Assembly (NCBI RefSeq): GCF_030272615.1
Contig: NC_081406.1
Location: forward strand, 118,395,847 to 118,459,846
DNA: 64,000 nt
Direction of reading: 5' to 3'
DNA from: Cryptomeria japonica
Taxonomy: Eukaryota > Streptophyta > Pinopsida > Cupressales > Cupressaceae
The first letter of the stretch is position 1; every line of letters begins with the position of its first letter. This document shows positions 47,165-57,960 of this stretch, in pieces. Made by a program: the position numbers and the translations under genes. The notes beneath the pieces were generated by a model, which worked only from the letters and a program-made list of their open reading frames with translations, ran no database searches and was not told where the DNA came from.

Positions 47165-48260
47165 TATAGACACATAAATTTGTCCACTTAATTAAATGAA
47201 TATTTAGTATTTATTTTATTATTTAACCATCAATCAATAGTTAATTAAATTAAATATTTAATTAATTCATCCTCATACTCTTCTTCTATTAACTAAATAA
47301 ATTATCCAATTTATTTAAATTAATTCATTAAACACATCCCCAAATCAATTAAATGAATAAAACATATTTATTTAATTTAACCCCTTTCCTCTTTTAAATA
47401 AATAAATAAATATTTATTTAAATCCCTAAACTACCCTCCCACTTGCATTCTCCTACAAATGCAAGTTGCACCTATTTGATTGAAATAAAATAATTTTATG
47501 TTAATTAAAATCCTATTTTCTCTCACCCACCAAATCCACTTGCATCCTAAACCCATTCTAGATTCTTCTAATCCATTCCTAATTAGTCTAATCACCCTCC
47601 CTAATTATTGTCACATTCCTAAGAAACTTGAAGTCACTTTTCAAAGCCTCCATAGTCTTTGAAAAACAATAATGGCTTTATGTCTCCAACAAGCTAACCC
47701 CAAAGACTTCCAAACTATTACTCGTTCTTACACAACCATTTATGGCTCTTACATAGCCATTAATGGTTAAACTCAACTCACCCACATGGTTAGAGACTTT
47801 CCCTCTAACTCAACCCCAATTATCTCATAGGTCTCTTCAAGCATTCATTACTTTGACCATGGTTATCCCCACTAACTCTTGCACAAGAGTTTGTCTATTG
47901 GATAAAGACATCATTCATTGAATAAAAGCTTTATTCATTAACCTAAGGCTAAACCTTAACTCCTAAGGTAACCCTCAAGTCATCTCAAACATTTAATGCT
48001 TCTTCCCTCTCCTCTCAAGTCATCTCATGTTGACATTTGTCTTCCTGGGATTTGGTTAAAATCCCTCACATGGATCACAAACCCATCAATCCTAGCCCTT
48101 GTTGAGGTTATTCAATCTCAACCATCCATTGCCCTATTTTACCTATAAATAGAGCTCTCATTCTTCATTTTTAAAGAATCCAAGTCTTTGTGCATCAAAC
48201 TTATAGTCATTTTAAGAGAGCATTTAGGAACATTTTCTTTTGTTATTTTGGCTAAAATTG
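47165..48260 (+). repeat. RE4 3' LTR, truncated
   Basis: Matches the first 1.1 kb of 29874-31320 at roughly 93 percent by eye and then stops; the last 350 bases of the LTR and the right target duplication are missing. A 22-base filler and PLE sequence follow. Confidence 0.88.
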
Positions 48261-48282
48261 ACATTCCTAAGAAACTTGAAGT
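48261..48282 (+). other. Templated filler at the RE4/PLE deletion junction
   Basis: These 22 bases are identical to 47613-47634 within the same LTR. On the left they overlap the LTR at ACAT; on the right PLE sequence starts at GGTTTTTACATG. Confidence 0.75.
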
Positions 48283-48609
48283 GGTTTTTACATGATTTTT
48301 AATTTACCTTTTTCTAGTGTTCTTTTCTTTTGTTTCTTGGTTTGGTTTTTATTGTTTATTTTTGGTTTCATTTTCTTTCTATTTCCTTGGCTTTCCCTTC
48401 TTCCTTTTTTGGTGGGTTGTCTTGTCCTCCTTCCTCAATCCTTGTACCTCCTCCCTCCTTTTTAGATACCTTGGTTTGCTACTTAGTCATTTCGTCACTT
48501 CTACATGCTCTCTACTTCATCCTGATGATGGATCACGGAGTGTGATCCAAAATGTTGATGCAAAAATTCATACACAATCTTATCTGAAAACACTCGAGAT
48601 CAATTTCTT
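48283..48609 (+). repeat. PLE copy 2 upstream terminal repeat, right of RE4
   Basis: Matches 26218-26550 and 54493-54815. It lacks about 80 bases lost in the RE4 junction deletion. Confidence 0.82.
48518..48561 (+). ncRNA. Hammerhead ribozyme-like motif 2
   Basis: CATC, core CTGATGA (48522-48528), stem II GGATCAC / GTGATCC, then AAAATGTTGATGC. The GAAACG core of a working motif has changed to AAAATG, with two CpG-type mutations. Confidence 0.7.
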
Positions 48610-49624
48610 ATGAATTGTGGAAACTTGTTGTTTGTTATTGTCACCCTACATAGAAGGGGATTATGTTTCAAAGCTAAGAAGTTAGAGTTTCTCAGAGTCG
48701 AGCTCTCAAAGAAAGTTGCAGACCTTGGTTTCCAAAAAGTTGTAGGGACTCTGGTCTCGTTTCGTCTTTCGTTAAAATATCTCACCATTTTTGAAGCCAC
48801 TCAAATAAGCATATTTTTCGTCGGGCTAGTCTTTCTGTCCTCAGAGCTGTCATCAGAACTACGAGGTCTCAGATCATTCATCTCAATGGAAGCCTCTTTT
48901 CTCTGCAGCTTGAGCTGGCGGGCGCCCTACGACCAGATTTGTGGATCATGCTATACACGTCTTCATTAGCCAGGGTTGTAGATCGACAAGTCAGCTATGT
49001 CAGTATACAAAAGTAAAAGTTTGACACTCTCCTTCGTAAGAGATGTTCAAGCTCTCTACCTCAGGCGGTGTCAGGCGGCTCTCCTCTTCTTCGTTCTTCC
49101 ATCTTCTCTCTAGCGAATTTTAGGTCTTGCCGTCAGCGAAGATTCTTCTTCTACGTAGGTTATCTTCAAGATCGATCACGTGTCCTCTCTTCCACCGTCC
49201 CCTTCCTCTCAATGCCGCTCTCGATACTTTGGCCAGCCGCTATCCTGGAAGGGCGTTGGTCATCATTCTTTTAGAGGGTGGTTCGATTGTCCTGATCCAA
49301 GTCGGGCTTCACAACAACTCAGCGGTTCTCAGGAGTCGTCCAACCAATCGCTCCTTTCCAATGGCCTTCTTTCTTTGCGTCTAGGTACTCCTTCCTCTCC
49401 CTTCTCCCCTCTTCAGTTGCGTGTTTCTTCTTCTCTTTCCATTAATGCTCCTCTCATCTCGAACATTGATCATGTCCAGCGTTGTGCTTCTCCCTCAACT
49501 CCCCCTTACTACGTGTTTTCTGTGTCTGTCGGTGGCTCTTCTTCCCCCTCCCTTCCACTAGGCGTACTTTCTCCTAATCTTTGGATGGGACTTCCGTTTA
49601 ATGTGTAGCGGATATATCCCACTC
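48610..49624 (+). pseudogene. PLE copy 2 N-terminal ORF region
   Basis: Open from MNCGNLLFVIVTLHRRGLCF for 119 codons, then broken by stops; later parts SRYFGQPLSWKGVGHHS and SPNLWMGLPFNV match copy 1. It is cut at 49629 by RE5. Confidence 0.6.
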
Positions 49625-49629
49625 CATTT
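49625..49629. other. RE5 target duplication, left (CATTT)
   Basis: CATTT here and CATTT at 51885-51889. The empty site in PLE copy 1 (near 27560) reads CACTACATTCAACCA, agreeing with one copy of the target. Confidence 0.9.
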
Positions 49630-50468
49630 TGTTAGCATAACATTACCTACAGTTCAACTCTCGGTGATTTACGGATAAATGTTGATGCACGCTCCTTACA
49701 ATAAGTTGTGACTTACCCCCTGTCCCCATGCGGCTGCTTAAGTGCATTATCTGCTTAAATTTAAGCAGCTGATGTGTCCCCATGCAAATTTTTATTTAGG
49801 GGAATTGGATAAATTGGAATCTCTCCCTATTTTAGTGGAGCAGCTGCTGCTTAGAAATTAAAAATAAGCTTTGAAAAAAAGGGGGGGCTGAAAATAAGCA
49901 GCAACTGCTTATTGAGAAAAATGACATGTGGCTCCACAAATTTCTTTCCCTCCTTTTTATTTGCCTCCAATATTTTCTCCTAAATTTACTCCAAAATTGT
50001 TACATACATTTTTTCATCTAAAACTAAAATTTAAGGTAATTGCTTCAAAGATAAGCAGTAAAATTAAATATCCATGGGGCCACCAGCTATATAAATTGCT
50101 CCTAAAAATATTGAGCAGTGGCTGCTAGCAAAAATAAGCTTAGCAGCTGCATGGGGACCTGCCCTTATGAAAAACTTGTGATTGCATGCTATTTGCATGA
50201 TTCATGTGCTTTTTGTAATAAACTAACTAATGAAAACAACAAGTTAGTCTTCACAATCTTTGAAAACTTCACCGTCATTTCTACGGTTACTATTGTATAA
50301 ATCTGTATTTGCATATTGTAAATAATAAGATGGTTAATACAATTTCCCATTTTAGCTACCCTGGTTTTCATCTTCTATGCTATTATTTGCAATTTTGCTT
50401 TTCTTCTTTTCTAGCTAGATCTTTGTATAGATCTGTACTCTATTTGTAGGTTTAACTAAAATTTTACA
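49630..50468 (+). repeat. RE5 5' LTR (with MITE inside)
   Basis: From TGTTAGCATAACATTACC to AATTTTACA. Without the MITE it is about 390 bases, the same as the 3' LTR, which it matches at close to 90 percent. Confidence 0.92.
49717..50163. mobile_element. MITE-like TIR element in RE5 5' LTR
   Basis: The 447 bases are missing from the RE5 3' LTR. Ends are inverted: GTCCCCATGCGGCTGCTTA at 49722 and the complement of TAGCAGCTGCATGGGGAC at 50141-50158. Flanks CTTAC and CTTAT may be the target duplication. No ORF; inner copies of the end motif (near 49770) are present. Superfamily uncertain, perhaps hAT. Confidence 0.75.
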
Positions 50469-50480
50469 TGGTATCAGAGC
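50469..50480 (+). other. RE5 primer binding site (initiator tRNA-Met)
   Basis: TGGTATCAGAGC directly after the LTR. Confidence 0.92.
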
Positions 50481-50787
50481 AATTTTGGTAGGAAGAAAAA
50501 TCTAAACACTTTTATTTGCAGGCACTAAAGATAGAGTTGTTTTAGATTGGAATAACCATTGTATTCAAGGTTTTGTTTTTGTATCTTTTTGGAGATATTT
50601 TTAAGGAGTGAATGATGTATATGTATAAGGGTTGTAGATACAGCTATTGTGGGAGCAATCAACATGGGCATGAATGGTGTCCCCATTTCTCACATAATGT
50701 GTTTCTACTCTTTTTGGGGAATGCATCAGAATCGCAAGCTGCTCCTTCTCCACCTACAAAATAGTTGATGTACCTTCACTTTCACCT

Positions 50788-51384
50788 GTGAGATTGATAG
50801 AAATCTTGGCTTCTTCGAATGCTACTTCAGATTCTCTTCAGCTGGTTCATTTGTGTCCTCTTGATGAGCGAGATATCATCCTATCAGACATTTATCATTT
50901 ATTTGTTGAATCTCTCTTTGATCATGATGACAATTTTGAGGACACGTGTCTTCTCTTTTATGTCGGCTCACATCAAGTTGCATCTTCTTTTGGTTTGGAT
51001 TCTCTTGTTTTCTCTCAACCACTCCATGCTAATATCTTGACACATCTTGATTCATATCAGAACAAATCTCACACTTCAGTGGTCACTGTTCTGGAATCTT
51101 GTATGGTAGAGTTGCAGTTTAGCATCGGATTGAAGAAACATGAGTATTTTTCAGAACCATTCATCTTGATTCCTTCATACATTTCACTTGAGTGGGAATT
51201 CAGTAGTTTGACAACTCGAGGTTTCTATCTTCCAAAAGGAAGAGGCATCATTTGTTGCAGGGGAACCTACTACAACATTCATTTTGCTACATTTTGTATT
51301 GACATTCTTTCTCTTCTTTGTGAAGACACAAATAGCCACTTTCTGCAAGACCTTCTTTGGTTGCAAGACATTGTAGCATATTAA
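50788..51384 (+). CDS. RE5 internal ORF, unknown protein
   Basis: A 198-residue open frame from MRLIEILASSNATSDSLQLV to LQDIVAY. It fills most of the 1 kb interior of RE5. It is neither gag nor pol: no zinc knuckle, protease, polymerase or integrase motif. Composition is acidic to neutral, rich in Leu, Ser and Cys; I see no signal peptide or membrane span. It lies on the element's own strand. It may be a captured host fragment or chance openness in a non-coding interior. I do not recognise the family. Confidence 0.4.
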   Translation: MRLIEILASSNATSDSLQLVHLCPLDERDIILSDIYHLFVESLFDHDDNFEDTCLLFYVGSHQVASSFGLDSLVFSQPLHANILTHLDSYQNKSHTSVVTVLESCMVELQFSIGLKKHEYFSEPFILIPSYISLEWEFSSLTTRGFYLPKGRGIICCRGTYYNIHFATFCIDILSLLCEDTNSHFLQDLLWLQDIVAY

Positions 51385-51488
51385 GTGTCATGTAAAGTTA
51401 GTGTCTATTTTGAGGGGTGGATTTGTTCCCACTGGGTTTTCCCTCTTTCCCCTTTCCTTTCATTAGACTTCTCTCCTTAGTTAGACTT

Positions 51489-51497
51489 AAGGGGGGG
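51489..51497 (+). other. RE5 polypurine tract
   Basis: AAGGGGGGG directly before the 3' LTR. Confidence 0.85.
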
Positions 51498-51884
51498 TAT
51501 TAGCGTAACATTACCTATAGTTCAACTCTTCGTGATTTATGGATAACTGTTGATGCATTCTCCTTACAATAAGCTATGACTTATCAAAAACTTGTGATTG
51601 CATGCTATTTTCATGATTCATGCACTCATTTTAATAAGCTAACTAATGCGAACAACAAGTTAGTCTTCACAATCTTTGAAAACTTCACCGCCATTTCTAC
51701 GGTTACTATTATATAAATCTGTATTTGTATATTGTAAATGATAAGATCATTAATACAATTTCCTTTCTTAGCTACTCTATTTTTCATCTTCTATGCTATT
51801 ATGTACAATTTTTCTTTTCTTCTTTTCTAGCTAGATCTTTGTGTAGATCTGTACTCTATTTGCAGGTTTAGCTAAAATTTTACA
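51498..51884 (+). repeat. RE5 3' LTR
   Basis: 387 bases, TATTAGCGTAACATTACC to AATTTTACA (first TG now TA). Followed by CATTT, the right target duplication. Confidence 0.92.
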
Positions 51885-51889
51885 CATTT

Positions 51890-53909
51890 AACCAACTACT
51901 CCCTCCTGCGAGAGGTTTGCGGTTCTTCATCCTATCCACCTACCTCCATCCTTGAACTCCTCACCCTCTTCTTGTCTCTCTAGGTCGTGCCCTCCCCCTT
52001 GCACCCCTATCTTTGTCTCTGATTGGGAGCAGAAAATAGTGGTTAACTTATCGCATGCTATCGTTAAGAAAGGTTCGGGTTTTGCATTAGCTCCTCTGTC
52101 CATTCCGTACATTAACTTCCTCATTGAGTTTGGAAGCTCCATTCAATCCCTCCTAAAGGATATTGCAGAGGAAGTTAGACAAGATTGAGTCGTAGCCTAA
52201 TGATGTGCCAAACCTCTTAAACCTAATATCCCGAATGTATAACTTAGAGCCTTCAAATCGTTGATGTCTAACAATGACCTGGTCATTTCAAAGGTTGATA
52301 AAGGAAATGTCATGGTTATCATTATCAAAATTGATTACATCACCAAAATGAAGGATCTTTTTGTCATATTCAAGTAGCTACAAAATCCTTAACCACAATT
52401 TGTGCTCGTATATTTTCAAAAAGGTCAAATCCTTAGTGTCTAGCTCTTCTTTTGATAGTGACACTAAGAGGTGGCTTCTCCCATCCAAGGAAGTCACCCC
52501 TCGCATCTATGGGGTTCCCAAAATTCACAAAGAGGGGGTCCCCCTTAGACCCATTATCGATACTATGGTTCCCCCACTAATAAGCTAGTTGCCCAGCTTT
52601 CCAAGATCATCTCTCCACTTGTCATCCATTTTGATTCCTTCATCAAAGACTCCTCCCATTTTGTTGATTTTATTAAGGGCATTTTACTTGAGAGCAATGA
52701 CCTATTAGTCAAATTTGATGTGTTCTCTTTGTTCACCAAGATCCCCATCCCTAATGCCATTGAGATTGTCAAAAGCAAGTCTAACAATGAAATTTCCTCC
52801 TTGGTTGATTTCTACCATAGATCAACCTTTTTCTCCTTACAAGGCACCATCTATGACTAAGTGGATGGTGTAGCCATGAGATCTCCTTTTCTCTTTTCAT
52901 TGCTAATCTTTTCATGGAATGGTTTGTGGAAGTGGGCTTGTTCTCTTTTCCACTCAAACCTAGATAGTGGAAAAGGTACATGGATGATACCAATGTGTGT
53001 TGGCCCTATGGGCTACACAACTTGGAAAAATTTCATGCCCACCTTAATATCTTAGTTCCTAACATCTCTTTCACTATTGAACTTGAGTAGGATAACCAAA
53101 TATCCTTCTTAGATGTGCTCCTCATCAAGAAGTCAGATGGTTGCTTTGATCGCCAAGTTTTTCATTAGGCAACCCGCATTGATCTCTACCTCCATTCTTC
53201 CTCTCATCACCATCCAACACAAAAAGATAGAATTCTTAAGACCCTTATCATTAGAGCCTTTCGTATTTGCGATGAGGATAACTTAGAGCTTGAGTTAGCC
53301 CATCTCCCTCATGTTTTCATATTAAATGGGTTTAATAAAAAATAAATTTCTAGAGCCATTGCTCAAGCTAGATCTTGTTTTGCTCCCAAGCCCAGTTCTT
53401 CCATGTCTTCTTCCTCCCCATTTATCTCTCCCATGTATATTAAGGGAATTTTTCATAAAATCTCTAAGATCCTCTTTAAAAGAGTTTTTCGTTGTGTCTT
53501 CAAGCCTATTTCTACCTTGAGGGATCAGATGCCTACCTTGAAAGACCCTACAAACATTCTTTTAGACTTTGGTGTCTACAAGATAGTGTGCTCATGTGGC
53601 ACCCCCTACATTGGTGAAATGGTCCACTCTTTTGCCACCAGAATCATAGAGTACATTGTCGACATTAGGTTGGAATGTTTTTCCAAATCGGCTTTAGGGG
53701 AGCATGGATCTTCCACCAAGCAATGTATTTGTTTGGAAATCAGCCAAGTCTTGTGCAGGGAAGACAAATTTTTCAAGCACAAGCTCAAGGAATCCATTGA
53801 GATCAACAACTATGCTTCCAACCTCAACCATGATGAGGGATGGGGACTTAGTCCTTCTTGGCTCCCTCTCTTTTATAGCCTTCGATCTTGCCATCTTGAT
53901 TGCTCCTGA
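51890..53909 (+). pseudogene. PLE copy 2 reverse transcriptase with GIY-YIG endonuclease
   Basis: Continues the frame cut at 49629. Reverse transcriptase: ISKVDKGNVMVI, TPRIYGVPKIHKEGVPLRPI (about 52500), FTKIPIPNAIEIV, FMEWFVEVGLFSFPLKPR, KRYMDDTN (YMDD, about 52975), FLDVLLIKKSDG. C-terminal GIY-YIG endonuclease is open in frame: FGVYKIVCSCGTPYIGEM (about 53570-53620), ATRIIEY, then EHGSSTKQCICLE, CREDKFFKHKLKESIEI and NNYASNLNHDEGWGLSPSW. This architecture (RT plus C-terminal GIY-YIG) defines canonical Penelope-like elements; the endonuclease nicks target DNA to prime copying. Stops and shifts in the RT part make it a pseudogene. GC content is above that of the flanks. Confidence 0.92.
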
Positions 53910-54825
53910 CTTCTCTTTCTTCATCCTTCTCTCTCGTATCCTTTGTCCCTCTCCTCTGCCTTGCTCCTCTAGTCTCCCCCCCCTGTTGTTTCATTGCCCC
54001 TTCCTCTTGATTCTACTTTTTTATTGTTGTCTCCTCTCTTATTTCTTCTTATCTTCCTTTTGTCCTCTTCTTGTTTTGTGTTCTTTTTTGGCTTCCTTTT
54101 TGGGTGCGGTTTCTTTTTTTGTTTATTTGTATGTATGGTTGTTTGTTTGTATGTATGTGTTTTCTTGTTTGTTCTTAGGTTGTGGCCTTTTTTCTTTTGC
54201 TTTTTTTCTTCAATTCTTGTTGTTTCATATATATATATATATGTATGTATATGTATTCTTGTTTCTCTCTCCATTGTTATGCTATTTGCTTAGTTTTCAT
54301 TTTCTTGTCTATATATATATCTTGTTTGTTTGTTTATATATATATATAATTAATTATTGTTTATATTTATTTATTTTGTTTTGTTTTATTCTCTTCTCTT
54401 TGTTGTTCTATTTTTGTCTTTTGTTTTGGTTACATCTTATTTCTTGTCCTTTTTCCTTTTCCTTTATCTAGTTGTCGTAAGTCATATATATATATGGCTT
54501 TTGCATGATTTTTAATTTACCTTTTTCTAGTGTTCTTTTCTTTTGTTTCTTGGTTTGGTTTTTATTGTCTATTGTTGGTTTTCTTTTCTTTCTATTTCCT
54601 TTACTTTCCCTTCTTCCTTTTTTGGTGGGTGGTCTTGTCAACCTTCATCGATCCTTGTGCCTCCTCCCTCCTTCTTTTTAGACACATTGGTCTGCTTCTT
54701 GGTCATTTTCTCACTTCTGCATGCTCTCTACTTCATCCTGATGATGGATCACAGAGTGTGATCCCAAACATTGATGCAAAAAATTCGTACACAATCTTAT
54801 TTGGAAACACTCTAGATTAAATCCT
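53910..54825 (+). repeat. PLE downstream terminal repeat and 3' UTR
   Basis: Pyrimidine-rich 3' UTR to about 54300, then sequence matching the upstream terminal repeats (25915-26570; 29750-29873 with 48283-48609) up to ACACAATCTTATTTGG near 54805. So copy 2 is flanked by direct terminal repeats, as PLEs often are. Confidence 0.78.
54734..54777 (+). ncRNA. Hammerhead ribozyme-like motif 3
   Basis: CATC, core CTGATGA (54738-54744), stem II GGATCACA / TGTGATCC with loop GAG, then CAAACATTGATGC. GATG pairs with CATC (stem I). The core GAAAC is CAAAC. Confidence 0.7.
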
Positions 54826-54832
54826 TAAATTT

Positions 54833-54888
54833 GTTGACATAAATCTACATTTTAATTGTTTGATTATAAGACACCCAATTTTCATACT
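54833..54888. repeat. Right-flank copy of the 79-base repeat
   Basis: TTGACATAAATCTACATTTT then AATTGTTTGATT resembles the two units at 24780-24935. Confidence 0.5.
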
Positions 54889-54904
54889 CGACAAAAGAAT
54901 ACAC

Positions 54905-55210
54905 AACCCAATATTAAATTTGTATAAAATTTTAAAATATATTCATATCCCAATACTCATTTATATAGTCGTACAATATACATGACACATAATAGGTATA
55001 GGAAAAAGTTCAAATAAATATAAACAAAGCATGATCCAAAGTTTGCATTGTTATTATATCTTACTATAAGTAATATTAAATCAAATATTATAAAACTTAA
55101 CTACACAAGATTTATAACCAAAGATATTGAGAATACAATAGTTCTATGAAACAACTTGAAATTCATTAGATAACTCAAGGTTCTTAAATAGGCAAAATGG
55201 ACCTACTATT
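54905..55210. repeat. Diverged direct repeat, copy 1
   Basis: Matches 55878-56200 in order over about 300 bases, with anchors such as ACCAAAGATATTGAGAATA and TCAAGGTTCTTAAATAGGC. Nature unknown. Confidence 0.65.
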
Positions 55211-55877
55211 TAAAGGGTCAATGCAATTTGCACCAACAAATGATAATGTTGCATGGTTAAAAAATGTAGGATCATTTTAAAAATAATTTAATGAAATATT
55301 TTAGAATAGATACAACATTTTTGGGAGATAAATGTCTATTGTATAATGAGAATTCACCATTTATTGCATCTAATAGGATATTGATTTAAAATCTATTTTT
55401 TGGAATATAGTACTGAAAAGGTCTTTTAAAAATATAAGAAAAATATTATGAATCAATTAAGTGTAAGAGAATATGTTCTCACATTATTTTTTAATTCAAG
55501 AGTAATACTCATCTATATGATTCTTATAAATATGCTAAATAAACTTTTTTATTGATGCAAAATGTGTTTTGGATGAGCTTATGATCAACAAATTGATAAA
55601 TGGAGAATATTCAAATTCTCCTTGTAATCCTTCTTAAACTACACTATATCATAATCACCACTACCAACAACACTCTCGCCTATCAATAATATTGCCACAT
55701 AAATTTAATCTTTCCTAACAATAGACACCTTCCTTATTATACTAGCAAGGGTCACGATATTTAGCCTCACTACTTGTAACATCTTGGTGAAAAGTATCAA
55801 ACACATATTAGACTACAAATGTAGCAATTTATTTTAAACAGAATAAAGACTAGAATTGATTAAAGTATACACATAAC
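55211..55877. other. AT-rich spacer between repeats
   Basis: No gene-like sequence seen. Confidence 0.5.
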
Positions 55878-56200
55878 CAAATATGAATTTTTTAAAATTT
55901 TAGAATATCTTCATAACTTAATACCCCATTATACATTCTTGCAATATATATATATATATATATAACACCTAATAGATACAGGGAAAAAATTTCAATACAT
56001 ATAAATAAAAATAGATCTAAAGACTAAATTCTTATTAGATTTAATGATAAGTGATATTAATTAAAATATTATTAAAGCTTTCCTATATGTGATTTGCAAT
56101 CAAAGATATTAAGAATATAATAATTATATTACATGACTTGGAATTCATGATTATAATTCAAGGTTCTTAAATAGGCCAACGGGTCCTACTATAGAGATGT
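55878..56200. repeat. Diverged direct repeat, copy 2
   Basis: Partner of 54905-55210, roughly 70 to 75 percent alike, with an added (TA)n at 55950-55965. Confidence 0.65.
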
Positions 56201-56439
56201 GTGTATAAAATGTTAACTATAAGTTTAAAATAGTGCAATATGTATTTGAAAATTTGATACAATAGTTTAAAAAAATGATTCCTTTTGAATTCATAGTGTA
56301 GGCATCTAAAAATGGTTAGCGCTTGTAGTGCCATACTCTAATATGTCTACATAACCTTCTTTTAGGGTTTTCAAATTTTATTAATACTTTTATGTCGTGT
56401 ATTCGATCTTTATAATTTGTCGATATCTTGTCATTCTTC

Positions 56440-57190
56440 TTCATTTCTTCCCCCTTTAACTATGTTTCTTGCATTTTCAATTAGGTCTTGTTGACATCAT
56501 CTTCGAATTGCAATCTTTGGTCGTAATCAACCCTATCATGTCATTTGGACATGGTCAATCCTAATCGATCTCGAATTAGGGTTTTGTCCTCAATCTTTAT
56601 CATTATCAATCCAATCTTGTCAATTCGGCATCGTCAACCCTTCTTGATTGTCAAATCAAGGTTTTGTCCCTGGTCTTTATCAGTTTCAAACAATCTTTGA
56701 TCAACCATTTCCATTTTGTATCATCTTATGTCATCATTTTGTCAATTCCTCATTAATTTGTGACCGATTTGTCATTGATCTTTTGTTAAGAGACCTTCAT
56801 CAAGTCGACCATTTTATCAATCTTTAATCAATTGTCATCATTTTGGATCCTCTTTCCAACTGTCATTTGTCCATCAATCTTGTCAATTTGTGATCGATTC
56901 ACCATCGATCTTCATCAATCTCAGCATCATGTTATTTGACCTTTCATCAACTCAACCTTTTATTAATCTTTTATTCATTTGTCATCAGTCTCAATCAATC
57001 ATCAAATCTTTGTCAATTTTTGGATCAATTAGTCATTGAACTTTTGTCTTTTTTCATATGTCAATTTTGTCTTTTTGTCAATTATCAATCAATTGGTCAT
57101 CGATTTTTGTCAATCAACATTGACACTTTATCAATTATCAGTCCTCGTTATTTAATCATGATTGAATCAACCATACATCAATTGCTTTTT
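56440..57190. repeat. TCAATC-rich degenerate repeats
   Basis: Loose repetition of TTGTCAATC, TCATCAATCTT and GGTTTTGTCC.. phrases. No coding sense in any frame. Confidence 0.55.
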
Positions 57191-57960
57191 TGTCATGACC
57201 TAATTTTTGTATTTTCATTTCTAATCTTTCTTTTAGAGTTTAATGATTTAATCATTTAATCCTTCTAACTTATCTCTTTAGGTTAAATGGATTAATTCTT
57301 TTTATCCTAAGTCCTCTTGTCACAATTAAACGTTTCATTTAATTGGCTAAGTATGTCTTCATTGTGAATTAATTAATGAATGACAATTTATTAAGTAATT
57401 TTTCTTAATTTCCTCATTTTCTAATTTCCTAATTTCTAATTCCCCATTTTCCACCTAATTTGCTGATTTTCATATTTTAAATTTCTCTAATTATTTCCTC
57501 CTAACTTTTCCCACTAATTTCTCCCCTTTTTGTGCTCAATCATGTCATAATTAATGAAGTTGTTTTCTTTCCAATTTTTTATTTAATCACTAAGTTGTTT
57601 TTTATGGGTAATTCATCATAAACCAAGTGGCTAATTTCTCTCTCAATCATGTCATAATTGATGTGCATAAATTGTTCTCAATTTTTTCATATTTTGACAT
57701 AGAAACTTGTGAATCAATTTTTCATAGTTTGTCATTCAATCATGCCTTTTTGAATTCAATTTGCCAATTTTCAAATCAAGTTTCTTCTTTCATTTTCAAT
57801 CATGCTAATTTCTTGTCTTCATTGATTCGCCTATAAATTGAGAACTCTTTTAAATCAATCTCAACCACTTCTCGAATATCCTCACACTGTCTAACTCATT
57901 TGTAACCTTTCTTTCTTGCTCACACTTGCATTTTGTAGGTGAAAGCAACACAAATTTGAG
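57191..57960 (+). repeat. Possible solo LTR or LTR fragment
   Basis: Begins TGTCATGACCTAATTTTTG, a start seen in plant LTRs, and carries a TATA box (CCTATAAATTGAGAACTC, near 57831) followed by a leader-like stretch. No PBS, partner or clear end found. Confidence 0.35.

Noticed and set aside
50469-50790. Possible zinc knuckle (YCGSNQHGHEWCP) before the RE5 ORF
   Set aside because: Spacing does not fit CX2CX4HX4C and it is isolated; too weak to call a gag remnant.
53704-54471. 255-residue plus-strand ORF with many Phe, Leu and Cys (membrane-like)
   Set aside because: Overlaps the GIY-YIG frame at its start and then reads the T- and C-rich PLE 3' UTR; composition explains the apparent membrane spans.
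56936-57259. 107-residue plus-strand ORF, hydrophobic
   Set aside because: Comes from TCAATC/TTGTCAAT degenerate repeats; no start context or conserved motif.
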